Source: an uncultured Veillonella sp. (GTDB lineage: Bacteria > Bacillota > Negativicutes > Veillonellales > Veillonellaceae). From it: DNA of 64,000 bases. The notes under the pieces are model-generated. The model was not told where the DNA came from. It searched no databases and saw nothing but the letters and a program-made list of their open reading frames with translations. This document shows positions 55,677-64,000 of this stretch, piece by piece; the stretch's first letter is position 1; each line of letters starts with the position of its first letter. The stretch is taken from contig NZ_CALJON010000031.1 of assembly GCF_937981445.1 (NCBI RefSeq), forward strand, positions 54,516-118,515, given 5' to 3'. The translations under genes were made by a program, and so were the position numbers.

Positions 55677-56586
55677 TGAACTGGAAACATTAGATGAAAT
55701 TCCTGTATATGATCAAGGGGAACGGGCTGAACTGGATAGTATTTTACATGATGCGGAAGATGTGTTTGTTACGATTGATACCGTATCCTATCATGTACTA
55801 CTTCGCGGTGAAGGTTTCCCATTGATTTGTTTACATGGCTTTAGTGAAGCTTGTGATACGTGGCAACATTTGAATTTACCTGGTTTTCGCTTATATTGCA
55901 TTGATTTTTTAGGCCATGGATTTTCTGATCGGCCTAATAAAAGTAATTTATATGAATTTAATACTGCTTTGCGCCATTTGTATACTTTAATTCATACTTT
56001 GGTAGGCGATGAGCCCTATGGTATGTTAGGATATTCTATGGGTGGTCGCATGGCCTTGCAATATGCTGCTATGTATGAGCCAGAGCGATTGGCTTTTTTG
56101 ATTTTAGAATCGGCTAGTCCAGGGATTGAGCATATGACGGAACGAGGCTTACGTATGGGTCATGATGAAAAATTGGCAAAGGCTATTGAAAGCCATTCTA
56201 TACAATGGTTTGAAGAGCTTTGGTCATCGCTGCCTATTTTTAGTTCACAGCAAACATTGCCTGAGACTGTACAAGAAAGTATAAAACGGCGCCGGTTAAG
56301 CAATGAGCCCTATGTACTAGCTCATACTTTGCGCGGTACAGGACAGGGAAAAACGCCCTATGTAGGTGATTCCATTGAAAAACTAGGGACGGAAATTTTA
56401 TATATTGCTGGCGAATACGATGCTAAATACATGGAATTTGGAACTCATGTATTCGCTCCTTGCGGGAATGTGTCCTTTGTATCAGTGCCGCAGGCAGGTC
56501 ATAATGTGCATATAGAAAAACCTAAAGAGTTTAATGATATTGTTGATTTATTCCTGTCAGATTTTAGTGAGCGTAGCATTAGTTAG
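55669..56586 (+). CDS. menH: SHCHC synthase, alpha/beta hydrolase
   Basis: Eliminates pyruvate from SEPHCHC. The 305-residue alpha/beta hydrolase has CLHGFSEACDTW, CIDFLGHGFSDRP, the nucleophile elbow GYSMGG and a late histidine in PQAGHNVHIEKP. The N-terminus is about 35 residues longer than usual MenH. The ATG at 55669 overlaps the end of menD; its ribosome binding site is weak, suggesting translational coupling. The name rests mainly on operon position because the fold is widespread. Confidence 0.87.
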   Translation: MNDELETLDEIPVYDQGERAELDSILHDAEDVFVTIDTVSYHVLLRGEGFPLICLHGFSEACDTWQHLNLPGFRLYCIDFLGHGFSDRPNKSNLYEFNTALRHLYTLIHTLVGDEPYGMLGYSMGGRMALQYAAMYEPERLAFLILESASPGIEHMTERGLRMGHDEKLAKAIESHSIQWFEELWSSLPIFSSQQTLPETVQESIKRRRLSNEPYVLAHTLRGTGQGKTPYVGDSIEKLGTEILYIAGEYDAKYMEFGTHVFAPCGNVSFVSVPQAGHNVHIEKPKEFNDIVDLFLSDFSERSIS

Positions 56587-56644
56587 GTCATAATGGAGTG
56601 AATTCAATAGTTAGTAAGAAGTACTATTTCAAAGGAGGTTTATT

Positions 56645-57487
56645 ATGAGTAAATTTGATTGGCAAGTATTGGATCGCGGTTATGAAGACGTGATTTATGA
56701 AACTTATAATGGTATTGCAAAGATTACGATTAATCGTCCAGAAGTGCGTAATGCCTTTCGTCCTAAAACAGTTGTGGAGTTAATTGATGCCTTTACTATT
56801 GCTCGTGATGATGCTGAAGTGGGCGTTATCGTATTGACTGGGGCCAACCATGGTGGCGATGTAAATAAAGAAGCATTTTGCTCTGGTGGCGACCAACGTG
56901 TACGCGGTAATGGTGGCTATGTAGGGGAAGACCGTATTCCACGCCTTAATGTACTTGATTTACAGCATTTAATCCGCATTACACCAAAACCTGTTATTGC
57001 CATGGTAAATGGCTATGCCATTGGTGGCGGTCATGTACTTCATATTGTGTGTGATTTGACAATTGCGTCTGAAAATGCAAAATTTGGTCAAACTGGTCCA
57101 CGGGTAGGCTCTTTTGATGCAGGCTATGGTGCAGGTTATTTAGCTCGCTTAGTGGGTCATAAAAAAGCACGTGAAATCTGGTTCCTTTGCCGTCAATATA
57201 CAGCACAAGAAGCTCTTGATATGGGGCTTGTTAATACAGTTGTACCATTTGAACAATTAGAAGAAGAAACTGTTAAATGGTGTGAAGAGATTTTACAATT
57301 ATCTCCAATGGCCCTTCGCTTCTTAAAGGCATCTTTCAATGCTGATACAGATGGCTTAGCTGGGTTACAACAATTCGGGGGCGACGCAACTCTTATGTAT
57401 TATACAACGGATGAAGCAAAAGAGGGGCGCGATGCATTTAAAGAGAAGAGAAAACCTAATTTCAAACAATTCCCTAAATTCCCTTAA
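56645..57487 (+). CDS. menB: 1,4-Dihydroxy-2-naphthoyl-CoA synthase
   Basis: Closes the second ring from o-succinylbenzoyl-CoA. The 280-residue crotonase-fold enzyme has [45 protein letters not shown], the bicarbonate-site region [14 protein letters not shown] and [27 protein letters not shown] precedes the ATG. It is the best conserved protein of the operon and complete. Confidence 0.96.
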   Translation: MSKFDWQVLDRGYEDVIYETYNGIAKITINRPEVRNAFRPKTVVELIDAFTIARDDAEVGVIVLTGANHGGDVNKEAFCSGGDQRVRGNGGYVGEDRIPRLNVLDLQHLIRITPKPVIAMVNGYAIGGGHVLHIVCDLTIASENAKFGQTGPRVGSFDAGYGAGYLARLVGHKKAREIWFLCRQYTAQEALDMGLVNTVVPFEQLEEETVKWCEEILQLSPMALRFLKASFNADTDGLAGLQQFGGDATLMYYTTDEAKEGRDAFKEKRKPNFKQFPKFP

Positions 57488-57504
57488 TCGGAGGTCGAAA
57501 ATAT

Positions 57505-59109
57505 ATGAGATGGTTGCGTGAACAGGTAGAAAATAGACCTGATCAATCGTTTCTAAATGGATACTCCTATAAACAAATTTACAATCAAGCTATATTGTTA
57601 GTAGGTTTCTTAAATCCTACCATTGCTAAACGGAAGCGTATTGGCGTGTGCAGTGAAAACTCCTTGCAACTGGCCATAGTGCTGTTTGCTTTGTGGCTTT
57701 CTGGCAAAGAGGTGTTTTTAATTAATCCACAACTTTCTGTGGAAGAGCGCATGAGTCAAGCTGTAGAGCTCGGTGTAGACTTAGTATTTACATCGCCACA
57801 GGTACAAGCTCGGGTGGTGGCAGAACAAGAAGCTGCTGATGGGGAACAATTAAAAGTGGGCAAAGCACAGCTTTGCTCCTTGGCTGGTTGTGTTAGTGCT
57901 GCGTTGGCACAAATTCGCTTTATTGAAGGCAATGAGGAACATCTAGTGCAATGGCAGAGTATACCTGCATTGCCCCTTATGGATGAACAAACGGGGCGGC
58001 GTTTAGTAGCATTGTTTGAGCAATTAGTACCTACTCATGAGAAGGTATCCTCTAAGGTAATTACGGACGCTGATGACGATGCGATTGCCGCCATTATGAC
58101 TACCAGTGCTACTACCGGTAAGGTAAAGGCTGTGCCCCTTCGTTGGGGGCAAATTGAGGCCCATGTAAAAGCCTCAGCTCAAGTGCTGGGCGTTGCACCT
58201 GAAGATAATTGGCTTATCGTACTACCCATGTTTCATGTGTCCGGCTTATCTATCTTGATGCGGACCTTGTACAATGGGACAGCCGCTACCATTCATTCAG
58301 GTTTTGATGAAGACGCTGTACTCAAGGCTATTGAGACGGGAAAAATCAATATGATGTCTTTAGTGCCTACCGTGTTGCAGCGTTTAGTGAACAAAATTAA
58401 ACATCATCAGTTACGTGTCATTCTTTTAGGCGGAGAGTTTATTCCTAATGCCTTAGTAGAAGCGTGCTTGGCGAAACAGTTGCCTATATTTAAGACCTAT
58501 GGTATGACCGAAACTTTTGCGCAGAGTACAACAGTAGATATTTTAAAGTATCCACAAAAATGGCAATCTGTAGGAAAGCCATTGCCAGGTGTAGTGATTG
58601 AAATTAGGCCATTACATGCTAAAGGGGTTGAAGACAGTGTAGGATCTCTGGCGACTGGGGCAACTGGGGCGACTCGTTTTACTGAGGATGAGATTGGAGA
58701 AATTTGGATTTCCTCGCCCATGGTTATGAAGGGCTATTTAGGTCAGGCACCGATTCAAGGTTTCTTTAATACGGATGACATGGGCTATGTAGATGAGGAT
58801 GGCTTTTTGTATATTGTAAATCGCCGGAAGGATATTATTATTTCCGGTGGTGAAAATATATATCCTAAAGAAATTGAAGATGTATTGTATACGTTGGATG
58901 GCATTAGAGAATGTGCTGTGGTGCCTGAGGCAGATGAAAAATGGGGGCAAGTTCCGGTATTATACTATGCTGGTGCCGCTGACCCTGCTACTGTTGAGTC
59001 GCACTTACGGCGCCATTTGGGACGTTATAAGCAGCCCAAGACCATTCATAAATTAGAGGCCTTGCCACGTAATAGTTCTGGTAAAATATTGCGGCGTGCT
59101 TTAATGTGA
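57505..59109 (+). CDS. menE: o-Succinylbenzoate-CoA ligase
   Basis: Activates o-succinylbenzoate with ATP and CoA. The 534-residue adenylating enzyme has the P-loop as TTSATTGKVKAVPL (Ala instead of the usual Gly after Ser), TYGMTETFAQSTT, NTDDMGYVDEDGFLYIV, ISGGENIYPKEIEDVLY and the end lysine in NSSGKILRRAL. A stretch GATGATR near residue 390 is encoded by a small 12-bp duplication. GGAGGTCG precedes the ATG. Confidence 0.93.
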   Translation: MRWLREQVENRPDQSFLNGYSYKQIYNQAILLVGFLNPTIAKRKRIGVCSENSLQLAIVLFALWLSGKEVFLINPQLSVEERMSQAVELGVDLVFTSPQVQARVVAEQEAADGEQLKVGKAQLCSLAGCVSAALAQIRFIEGNEEHLVQWQSIPALPLMDEQTGRRLVALFEQLVPTHEKVSSKVITDADDDAIAAIMTTSATTGKVKAVPLRWGQIEAHVKASAQVLGVAPEDNWLIVLPMFHVSGLSILMRTLYNGTAATIHSGFDEDAVLKAIETGKINMMSLVPTVLQRLVNKIKHHQLRVILLGGEFIPNALVEACLAKQLPIFKTYGMTETFAQSTTVDILKYPQKWQSVGKPLPGVVIEIRPLHAKGVEDSVGSLATGATGATRFTEDEIGEIWISSPMVMKGYLGQAPIQGFFNTDDMGYVDEDGFLYIVNRRKDIIISGGENIYPKEIEDVLYTLDGIRECAVVPEADEKWGQVPVLYYAGAADPATVESHLRRHLGRYKQPKTIHKLEALPRNSSGKILRRALM

Positions 59110-59150
59110 TGACAGATATGGTATTTTATAAATAAGCAAGGAGGAAGGTT

Positions 59151-60644
59151 ATGAGAGTACAGTCCATAGTATTGTGGCGTCTTCGCTTGCCTATGAAATT
59201 TGATTTTCATACGGCTAAGGGCGTCGTGAGAGAACGTCAGACTTTAATAGTAGAAGTCATAACAGAATCTGGCATTCATGGATTTGGTGAAGTCGTAGCC
59301 TTCGAAACTCCTTTTTATACAGATGAAACAATTGATATCAGCGAGGAATGGCTACGAAATGTCATTCCTTTTTTTGTTGGTTTTACCATGCATGAGCCAT
59401 GGGATTGTTATAACTGGGAACCGCCATTTGAGCAATCTGGAGTTGATGATAGTGTTCGCAAGGGACGTAGTACTAGGGCATATGTAGATGAAAATATAGG
59501 TAAAAACATAAGTAAAAACATAAGTAAAAACACAGGTAAAAACATAGGTGAACGTTTAGACGCATGGGAGAGGGGCGCTTTGGCACTGTTGCGTGAGGGC
59601 CGCCTGCCAATGGCTTGGGCGGGCCTTGAAAATGCATTGCTTCATGCTTTTTTTGAAGAGCAAAATAAGCCGATGATACAAACGTTAGTAGACCTTGCTT
59701 TAGATAAGGACTGCGCTCTTACGTCAACAATTCCCTTGGGCTTAGTTTTTGGGGACATGCCTATTCCATTATTATTGGAAAAAATAAGTGGCGCTGTAGC
59801 ACAGGGTTGTAAGCGCGTAAAAATAAAGTTAACGCCTAATGATGCGGAGAAGCGCCTCGCCGCAGTGCGCAATAGATTTCCCGATTTAGAATTAGCTGCT
59901 GATGCGAATCGCAGCTTTGCTGTTTCCCAATGGCCTTTAGTAAAGACATTAGATGCGTATCATTTAAAATCCCTAGAGGAACCATTTGAGGTAAGCCATT
60001 CGGTGGCGCAAACCTATGGGATGGTGCCCAAGGAATTTTGGCAAGATTGGAATACACCTTTGAGTTTTGACGAAAGCGTGCAGTCCTTAGACGAATTAAA
60101 AGAACTACATGGCATTTTCAAACAGTTGCATTTACAAAATACTGTAATAGATACATCTGTTGCGGCATCTGTTGTAGGCGTTAATACGCCAATAGATTCT
60201 ACAACTGAATCCTTCGAAACTAGTTTGGACTCTGGGGCTTTGGCGAGAGAGACAGCTCAAAATGTATATGCTAGGCCGACTCTTTTGCTGAATATTAAAA
60301 TTGGCCGTTTAGGCGGCCTTCGTGAGGCCTTACGTTGTATAGCCTATTGTAAAGAACAGGGCATTGGATTTTGGGTTGGAAGCATGGTGGAAAGTGGTAT
60401 TTCAAAAATACTCCATGTAGAATTGTCAGCCTTGCCTGCTGTGTGGATGGCGGGCGACTTATCTGACTCGATGCGATATTTTGAAGCAGACTTAATCGAG
60501 CCATTAATTACTTTTTCAAAGGGATATATGAGAGTTCCTGCAGGCCCTGGGCTAGGCGTAAAAGTAAATCGTCATATCTTACACACCTATGGTACAATCA
60601 TAATGAATACATCAGAAGATAGTCATTCGATTGTAATGATATGA
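59151..60644 (+). CDS. menC: o-Succinylbenzoate synthase with two insertions
   Basis: An enolase-superfamily enzyme that dehydrates SHCHC. Catalytic residues are visible: Lys224 and Lys226 (RVKIKL), Asp251 (ADANRSF), Glu276/277 (LEEPFE), Asp307 (SFDES) and Lys383 (NIKIGRLGG). The protein has 497 residues where about 370 is usual. Two inserts explain this: residues 96-140 with KNISKNISKNTGKNIG (12-bp repeat at 59497-59550) and residues 327-376, Ser/Thr-rich. Both fall in surface positions between core elements, so activity is expected. Confidence 0.9.
   Translation: MRVQSIVLWRLRLPMKFDFHTAKGVVRERQTLIVEVITESGIHGFGEVVAFETPFYTDETIDISEEWLRNVIPFFVGFTMHEPWDCYNWEPPFEQSGVDDSVRKGRSTRAYVDENIGKNISKNISKNTGKNIGERLDAWERGALALLREGRLPMAWAGLENALLHAFFEEQNKPMIQTLVDLALDKDCALTSTIPLGLVFGDMPIPLLLEKISGAVAQGCKRVKIKLTPNDAEKRLAAVRNRFPDLELAADANRSFAVSQWPLVKTLDAYHLKSLEEPFEVSHSVAQTYGMVPKEFWQDWNTPLSFDESVQSLDELKELHGIFKQLHLQNTVIDTSVAASVVGVNTPIDSTTESFETSLDSGALARETAQNVYARPTLLLNIKIGRLGGLREALRCIAYCKEQGIGFWVGSMVESGISKILHVELSALPAVWMAGDLSDSMRYFEADLIEPLITFSKGYMRVPAGPGLGVKVNRHILHTYGTIIMNTSEDSHSIVMI
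59497..59550 (+). repeat. In-frame 12-bp tandem repeat inside menC
   Basis: Four to five copies of AAAAACATAAGT or close variants encode KNIS/KNTG/KNIG. Confidence 0.88.
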
Positions 60645-60714
60645 GCAAAGAGCTGGCAAAGGCTCGGTGTTTGTAAAGCCAGGGGCGGATTGTAGTATTA
60701 GGGAAGATTACAAA

Positions 60715-60792
60715 TATAGTAAAGATTACAAAGATAGCAAAAACGCAAAGATTGCAAAGATAGAAAAGATAGAAAAGATAGAAGAGATTGGA
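60715..60792 (+). repeat. 10-bp type tandem repeat between menC and the thioesterase gene
   Basis: Repeated AAAGATAGAA and AAGATTACAA units fill the space between the two genes. Confidence 0.75.
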
Positions 60793-60803
60793 AAGGACTG
60801 TAT

Positions 60804-61373
60804 ATGACTTTAGTTGATCAATTAGGAATTGAATATTTACGGCTCACTGATGAAGGGTTTGAAAGTGCTATGACGTTAAATGAATTTCACCAACAACCGT
60901 ATGGCTTGTTAAATGGCGGTGCTATACTTGCCTATTGTGAAGCTATTGCCGGTGAAGCATCTAACAAACTGGGAACAGCAGATTATGAAGCGTTAAAAAA
61001 AGCTGCCGGTATAGATGATGCGGCGCATGCAACAGACTATGAAGAGCTAAAAGTTGTTGCTGGAACGAGAGCCGATAAGTCAGGTCAAAAAGATTTTGTA
61101 CAAATGAATCTCATGGCAAAGGGCGTGCAGGATGAACGCCTGGCTGCTCAGTTGGCCAAAGGCCCTTATGTAGCTGTGGGACAGACCGTTACAGGCCAAC
61201 ATTTGAATTCTATGAAGTCTATGGGCCGTGTTATTGCTACAGGGACTTTAATAAAAAAAGGAAATCGTAATCATGTATGGCAAATTGATATTCGCAATGA
61301 AGAGGGGCTTCGTATTTCACAGGTTACGGTTGTTAATGCCCTTATTTATCCTATGGGGGCTAAGGGCAAATGA
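60804..61373 (+). CDS. menI: Hotdog-fold thioesterase, likely DHNA-CoA hydrolase
   Basis: Probably releases 1,4-dihydroxy-2-naphthoate from its CoA ester, the step after MenB. Hotdog features are GLLNGGAILAYCEAIAGEAS, then VAVGQTVTGQHLNSM and GTLIKKGNRNHVWQIDI. The protein has 189 residues where 130-140 is usual. An insert at residues 56-120 contains a duplicated unit (TADYEALKKAAG and ATDYEELKVVAG). The specific substrate is inferred from the men operon. AAAGGA precedes the ATG. Confidence 0.82.
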   Translation: MTLVDQLGIEYLRLTDEGFESAMTLNEFHQQPYGLLNGGAILAYCEAIAGEASNKLGTADYEALKKAAGIDDAAHATDYEELKVVAGTRADKSGQKDFVQMNLMAKGVQDERLAAQLAKGPYVAVGQTVTGQHLNSMKSMGRVIATGTLIKKGNRNHVWQIDIRNEEGLRISQVTVVNALIYPMGAKGK

Positions 61374-62593
61374 TTAATAAACGCATATTAAGTTTGCTTG
61401 TTCTAACTGGTATAATGGCGGGCTTAGTGGGTATTGGGTTTACTAATTTAATGCATTTTATACAGCATTTGACCTACAATTATACTGAGGCAGACCATTT
61501 GAGCTTTGGTCTTGGTGTCGCTAATGCATCCCCTGAGCATCGTGTGATAGCCTTACTTTTATGTGGTGTAGTTGGCGGTGTAGGGTGGTATGTAATCCAT
61601 CGTTTTGGCAGTCCTTTAGTGGATGTAAAACAAGCCGTGACCAATCCAGATAAGCCGATGCCTACCTTGACCACCTTGTGTCATGCAACCTTACAAATTA
61701 TTACGGTGGGCATGGGCTCTCCTTTAGGACGTGAAGTGGCACCCCGTGAAGCTAGTTCGGCATTAATTACATGGGTGATGAAGTTTGTAAAGGTTACTAA
61801 AGAGGAGCGAAGTTTGCTTATTGCCTGTGCCTCTGGGGCAGGGTTAGCGGCCGTGTATAATTCGCCATTATCAGCAACAATCTTTGTATTGGAGACATTG
61901 CTCCTTACATGGAATCGAAAATCCCTAATCTCCGCTTTAATTGCTTGTGGTGTAGCCACATATATTGTGCGTTTAGGTTTAGGCGATACCATTCAATATG
62001 ATATGATGCAGCCCCCTTTGACGGGCGCTATGGCTGCTTTTTCCATAGTATTAGGCCTAGTTATTGGCTTGGCCGTAGTACTCTTTGATAAATCACAAAC
62101 GGCCTTACCTACAATAAATCGTAAAAGCCCGAAAATGATATTTTGGTTTATTTTAGCCTTCACCTTTGTGGGGGTTATGGCTATGTATTTTCCTTCTATT
62201 TTAGGGAATGGCAAGGCAGGTAATCAGTTGACCTTTGCTGAGCTGGTGAGTTGGCAATACGCTCTTGGTATGTTCGGCACAAAATGGATAGCCGTTGTAT
62301 TAGCGTTAGCTGTAGGCGCTTATGGTGGTAAAATTACACCTTCTATGATGCTAGGCAGTACATTGGCCTTGGCTTTGGGCGTTGCTTGGACAGCTATTAT
62401 AGGGCCTATTTCACTAGGGGCAGGAGCGTTTCTTGGGGCCGTAGTGTTTTTAGGTCTGGCTCAAAAAATGCCTCTTACTTCAGCTGTTTTTATGCTCGAA
62501 TTGTCTCGTTTTTCCGTAGAATACTTATTTCCCGTTACCTTGGCTATGGGGGTAGGCTTGCTCGTACAACAGTGGCTAATTTCAAGGGACTAA
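61370..62593 (+). CDS. ClC family chloride channel or transporter
   Basis: A 407-residue polytopic membrane protein. ClC motifs are GSPLGREVAPREASS (where the gating glutamate lies in GRE; the common form is GREGP) and the CASGAGLAAVYNSPLSATIF segment, with GAFLGAVVFLGLAQ later. It could be an H+/Cl- antiporter because the gate glutamate is kept; a fluoride type is less likely. The ATG overlaps the stop of the thioesterase gene, so it is in the same transcript without a clear functional link. Confidence 0.88.
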   Translation: MINKRILSLLVLTGIMAGLVGIGFTNLMHFIQHLTYNYTEADHLSFGLGVANASPEHRVIALLLCGVVGGVGWYVIHRFGSPLVDVKQAVTNPDKPMPTLTTLCHATLQIITVGMGSPLGREVAPREASSALITWVMKFVKVTKEERSLLIACASGAGLAAVYNSPLSATIFVLETLLLTWNRKSLISALIACGVATYIVRLGLGDTIQYDMMQPPLTGAMAAFSIVLGLVIGLAVVLFDKSQTALPTINRKSPKMIFWFILAFTFVGVMAMYFPSILGNGKAGNQLTFAELVSWQYALGMFGTKWIAVVLALAVGAYGGKITPSMMLGSTLALALGVAWTAIIGPISLGAGAFLGAVVFLGLAQKMPLTSAVFMLELSRFSVEYLFPVTLAMGVGLLVQQWLISRD

Positions 62594-62636
62594 GAGAATA
62601 GAATACATTTAGGTTAGTAAAATAAAAGAGGATATT

Positions 62637-63020
62637 ATGATTATTAAACGATTAGACCATTTCGTTCTTACCACAGCAGATATAGAAGCCTGTATTAATT
62701 TTTATGTCCGTATGTTAGGCATGGAGCTAGATCAAACCAATAATCGCTATGCCTTGCGATTTGGAGAACAGAAAATTAATATTCATACAAAACCAGCAGA
62801 GTTTTTGCCCGCCGCTTTGTATCCAACTGGTGGCAGTTTAGATTTTTGCTTACTAATTGATACCGATAAAGATATGGCAACGGTAAAAGCCGATATTGAG
62901 GCCAAAGGTGGAGTTGTTGAGTTAGGTCCTGTAATTCGTCATGGTAGCTTAGGAAAAATGGAAAGTATTTATTTGCGAGACCCTGATGGAAATTTAGTAG
63001 AATTAAGCCAGTATATGTAA
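62637..63020 (+). CDS. VOC family (glyoxalase-like) protein
   Basis: A 127-residue protein with paired beta-alpha-beta-beta-beta modules: RLDHFVLTTADIEACINFYV and YALRFGEQKINIHTK in the first half, SLDFCLLI and YLRDPDGNLVELSQY in the second. Metal ligands fit His8, His52-type and Glu near the end. Such proteins include glyoxalases and dioxygenases; the substrate is unknown. Confidence 0.88.
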   Translation: MIIKRLDHFVLTTADIEACINFYVRMLGMELDQTNNRYALRFGEQKINIHTKPAEFLPAALYPTGGSLDFCLLIDTDKDMATVKADIEAKGGVVELGPVIRHGSLGKMESIYLRDPDGNLVELSQYM

Positions 63021-63051
63021 TCGTAGAGCTTATATATGTTAAAATGGTTGT

Positions 63052-63085
63052 AAGACGTAAGACGTAAGACGTAAGACGTAACAGT
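63052..63085 (+). repeat. 7-bp tandem repeat (GTAAGAC)
   Basis: Four perfect copies plus a partial one. Confidence 0.9.
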
Positions 63086-63134
63086 AGGCAGTATATGGGT
63101 ATTACTTGATGATTGTTAAACGTCTAAGCTTAAA

Positions 63135-63212
63135 ATTTTAAGTTTAATAGTTTAGGTTTAATAGTTTAGGTTTAATAGTTTAGGTTTAATCGTTTAGGTT
63201 TAACAGTTTATA
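63135..63212 (+). repeat. 14-bp tandem repeat (TTTAGGTTTAATAG)
   Basis: About five copies with one- or two-base changes, ending shortly before the next gene. Confidence 0.9.
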
Positions 63213-63262
63213 GGAATGCGTCGATATGTGGTGATGTACGTACTGTGAATGAAGGGCGGTGC

Positions 63263-63694
63263 ATGGAGATGGCAGACTTTGTATGGAATGATATGTTTTC
63301 GGAAGAGTTTAAAACAAAGCGTAAACCCTTATTAGAAACATATGTAACGAGACAGTTTGCACAGCGCTATAAGCAGGAGCTGTGCAAGGTATTTGAAGTA
63401 AGTGAAGTTACATTTGATTTTCGCGGTAGATGTGGTGGGTTTGATGTGCTAGGCGGTGCTAGTGACGCCTTAAAAACAGTTTGTGAAGAATTTGATGCCA
63501 TGGAACTCTACGAATTCTCTGAGAATTTACCTTGGTATGAATATGATATTTTTATGGACAGCATATTTAATCGTTGTGGTAAATTTATAAGTCCTAAATT
63601 TAGAGTACGAAATGCAGTGAGGGCTGAGGCTATCTTGCTGAACAGCTTTTTTGCAAAAGTTGTAGACGGACAAGAGCTTGATGAATCGATTTAA
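63263..63694 (+). CDS. Hypothetical protein
   Basis: A 143-residue soluble, acidic protein I do not recognise (ADFVWNDMFSEEFKTKRKP, DFRGRCGGFDVLGGASDALK, WYEYDIFMDSIFNRCGKF). No signal peptide, membrane segment or known motif is visible. The ATG at 63263 follows AAGGGCGG; an ATG at 63269 and a GTG at 63245 are alternatives. Coding character is supported by its length and ribosome binding site only. Confidence 0.65.
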   Translation: MEMADFVWNDMFSEEFKTKRKPLLETYVTRQFAQRYKQELCKVFEVSEVTFDFRGRCGGFDVLGGASDALKTVCEEFDAMELYEFSENLPWYEYDIFMDSIFNRCGKFISPKFRVRNAVRAEAILLNSFFAKVVDGQELDESI

Positions 63695-63856
63695 TTGAAT
63701 GGAAGTAGTAAGGGCGTTCTGAGCTGGCGTAGATAGAATAACGAGCTAGATTAGGCAGAATAATGCTGCGTGGTGTACTACTACTTCTTAGTTCGCCTCT
63801 TATTTTTGTATAAGAAATAACAAGTTGAAAATTTGTAAAAAATATTAAAAAAGTAC

Positions 63857-63885
63857 TTGCGCACATTTTTTACATATGATACAAT
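63857..63885 (+). promoter_or_regulatory. Promoter of the tRNA gene
   Basis: TTGCGC (63857-63862), a 17-bp spacer and TACAAT (63880-63885) with an upstream TG (63877) that makes an extended -10. The tRNA begins about 60 bp downstream. Confidence 0.7.
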
Positions 63886-63945
63886 AACTTTGTTGTTGCG
63901 AAAGAGTAGAACGAAACAACGAAAAGAATAGTTTTACTTATATAT

Positions 63946-64000
63946 CGGGGCATAGCGCAGTTTGGTAGCGCACCTGGCTTGGGACCAGGGGGTCGCAGGT
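63946..64000 (+). tRNA. tRNA-Pro(TGG), 3' part outside window
   Basis: Acceptor 5' arm CGGGGCA, D-arm GCGC-AGTTTGGTA-GCGC, anticodon arm CCTGG-CTTGGGA-CCAGG with anticodon TGG at 63980-63982, variable loop and the start of the T-arm are visible. The sequence is cut at the window end. Confidence 0.92.

Overview
The window reads as a chromosomal segment of a low-GC anaerobic Firmicute of the Negativicutes, most likely Veillonella or a close relative. Reasons: Gram-positive style control (strong AGGAGG ribosome binding sites, a T-box leader, a glmS ribozyme, the cdaA-cdaR-glmM module), a selenium-type molybdenum hydroxylase cluster, cobinamide salvage and menaquinone synthesis. The genus call is an inference from gene content and remembered family resemblance, not from a search. 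Most genes face the + strand; only four clear genes are on the - strand (HxlR regulator, pepD, cbiZ, queG).

Layout: 1-2.4 kb, the 3' end of a YitT-family gene and phosphoglucomutase. 2.4-6.5 kb, an ACT protein, a PFL/DUF711 protein, a TagO/WecA-type transferase and UDP-GlcNAc 2-epimerase. 7.0-14.2 kb, a complete F-type ATP synthase operon (atpZ-I-B-E-F-H-A-G-D-C) whose c subunit has an alanine-type helix motif and an Asp/Glu pair as in mycobacteria. 14.6-17.3 kb, a methionine T-box leader controlling metA and metY. 17.5-31.2 kb, a MerR regulator with a 19-bp-spacer promoter, an HxlR regulator divergent from a flavin reductase, pepD divergent from asparaginase, cbiZ, an MscS channel, a D,D-carboxypeptidase, yfbR, queG, and then the three-subunit molybdenum hydroxylase. 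31.3-34.6 kb, its maturation genes (yqeC, mocA, yqeB, split xdhC). 35.0-42.1 kb, cdaA, cdaR, an FAD oxidoreductase, glmM and glmS under its ribozyme. 42.2-49.9 kb, trpS, a membrane protein, a polar amino acid ABC transporter with two tandem binding proteins, a secreted unknown and a universal stress protein. 49.9-52.4 kb, a DUF2157/GDYXXLXY pair and an ArsR-type Zn sensor. 52.5-61.4 kb, the menaquinone operon menF-D-H-B-E-C plus a hotdog thioesterase, followed by a ClC channel. The window ends with small genes and the 5' part of tRNA-Pro(TGG).

The most unusual feature is not a gene. Many gene-free intervals carry their own short tandem repeat (7 to about 33 bp units), each with a different sequence. 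In at least four places (yitT, ansA/cbiZ, glmM, the first binding-protein gene) the array starts on the stop codon of the neighbouring gene. In others the unit contains a promoter hexamer. Related in-frame repeats lengthen several men proteins (MenF, MenC, the thioesterase, slightly MenE). A second recurring theme is promoters whose -10 box overlaps the 5' arm of the preceding gene's terminator (34.9 kb and 44.0 kb).
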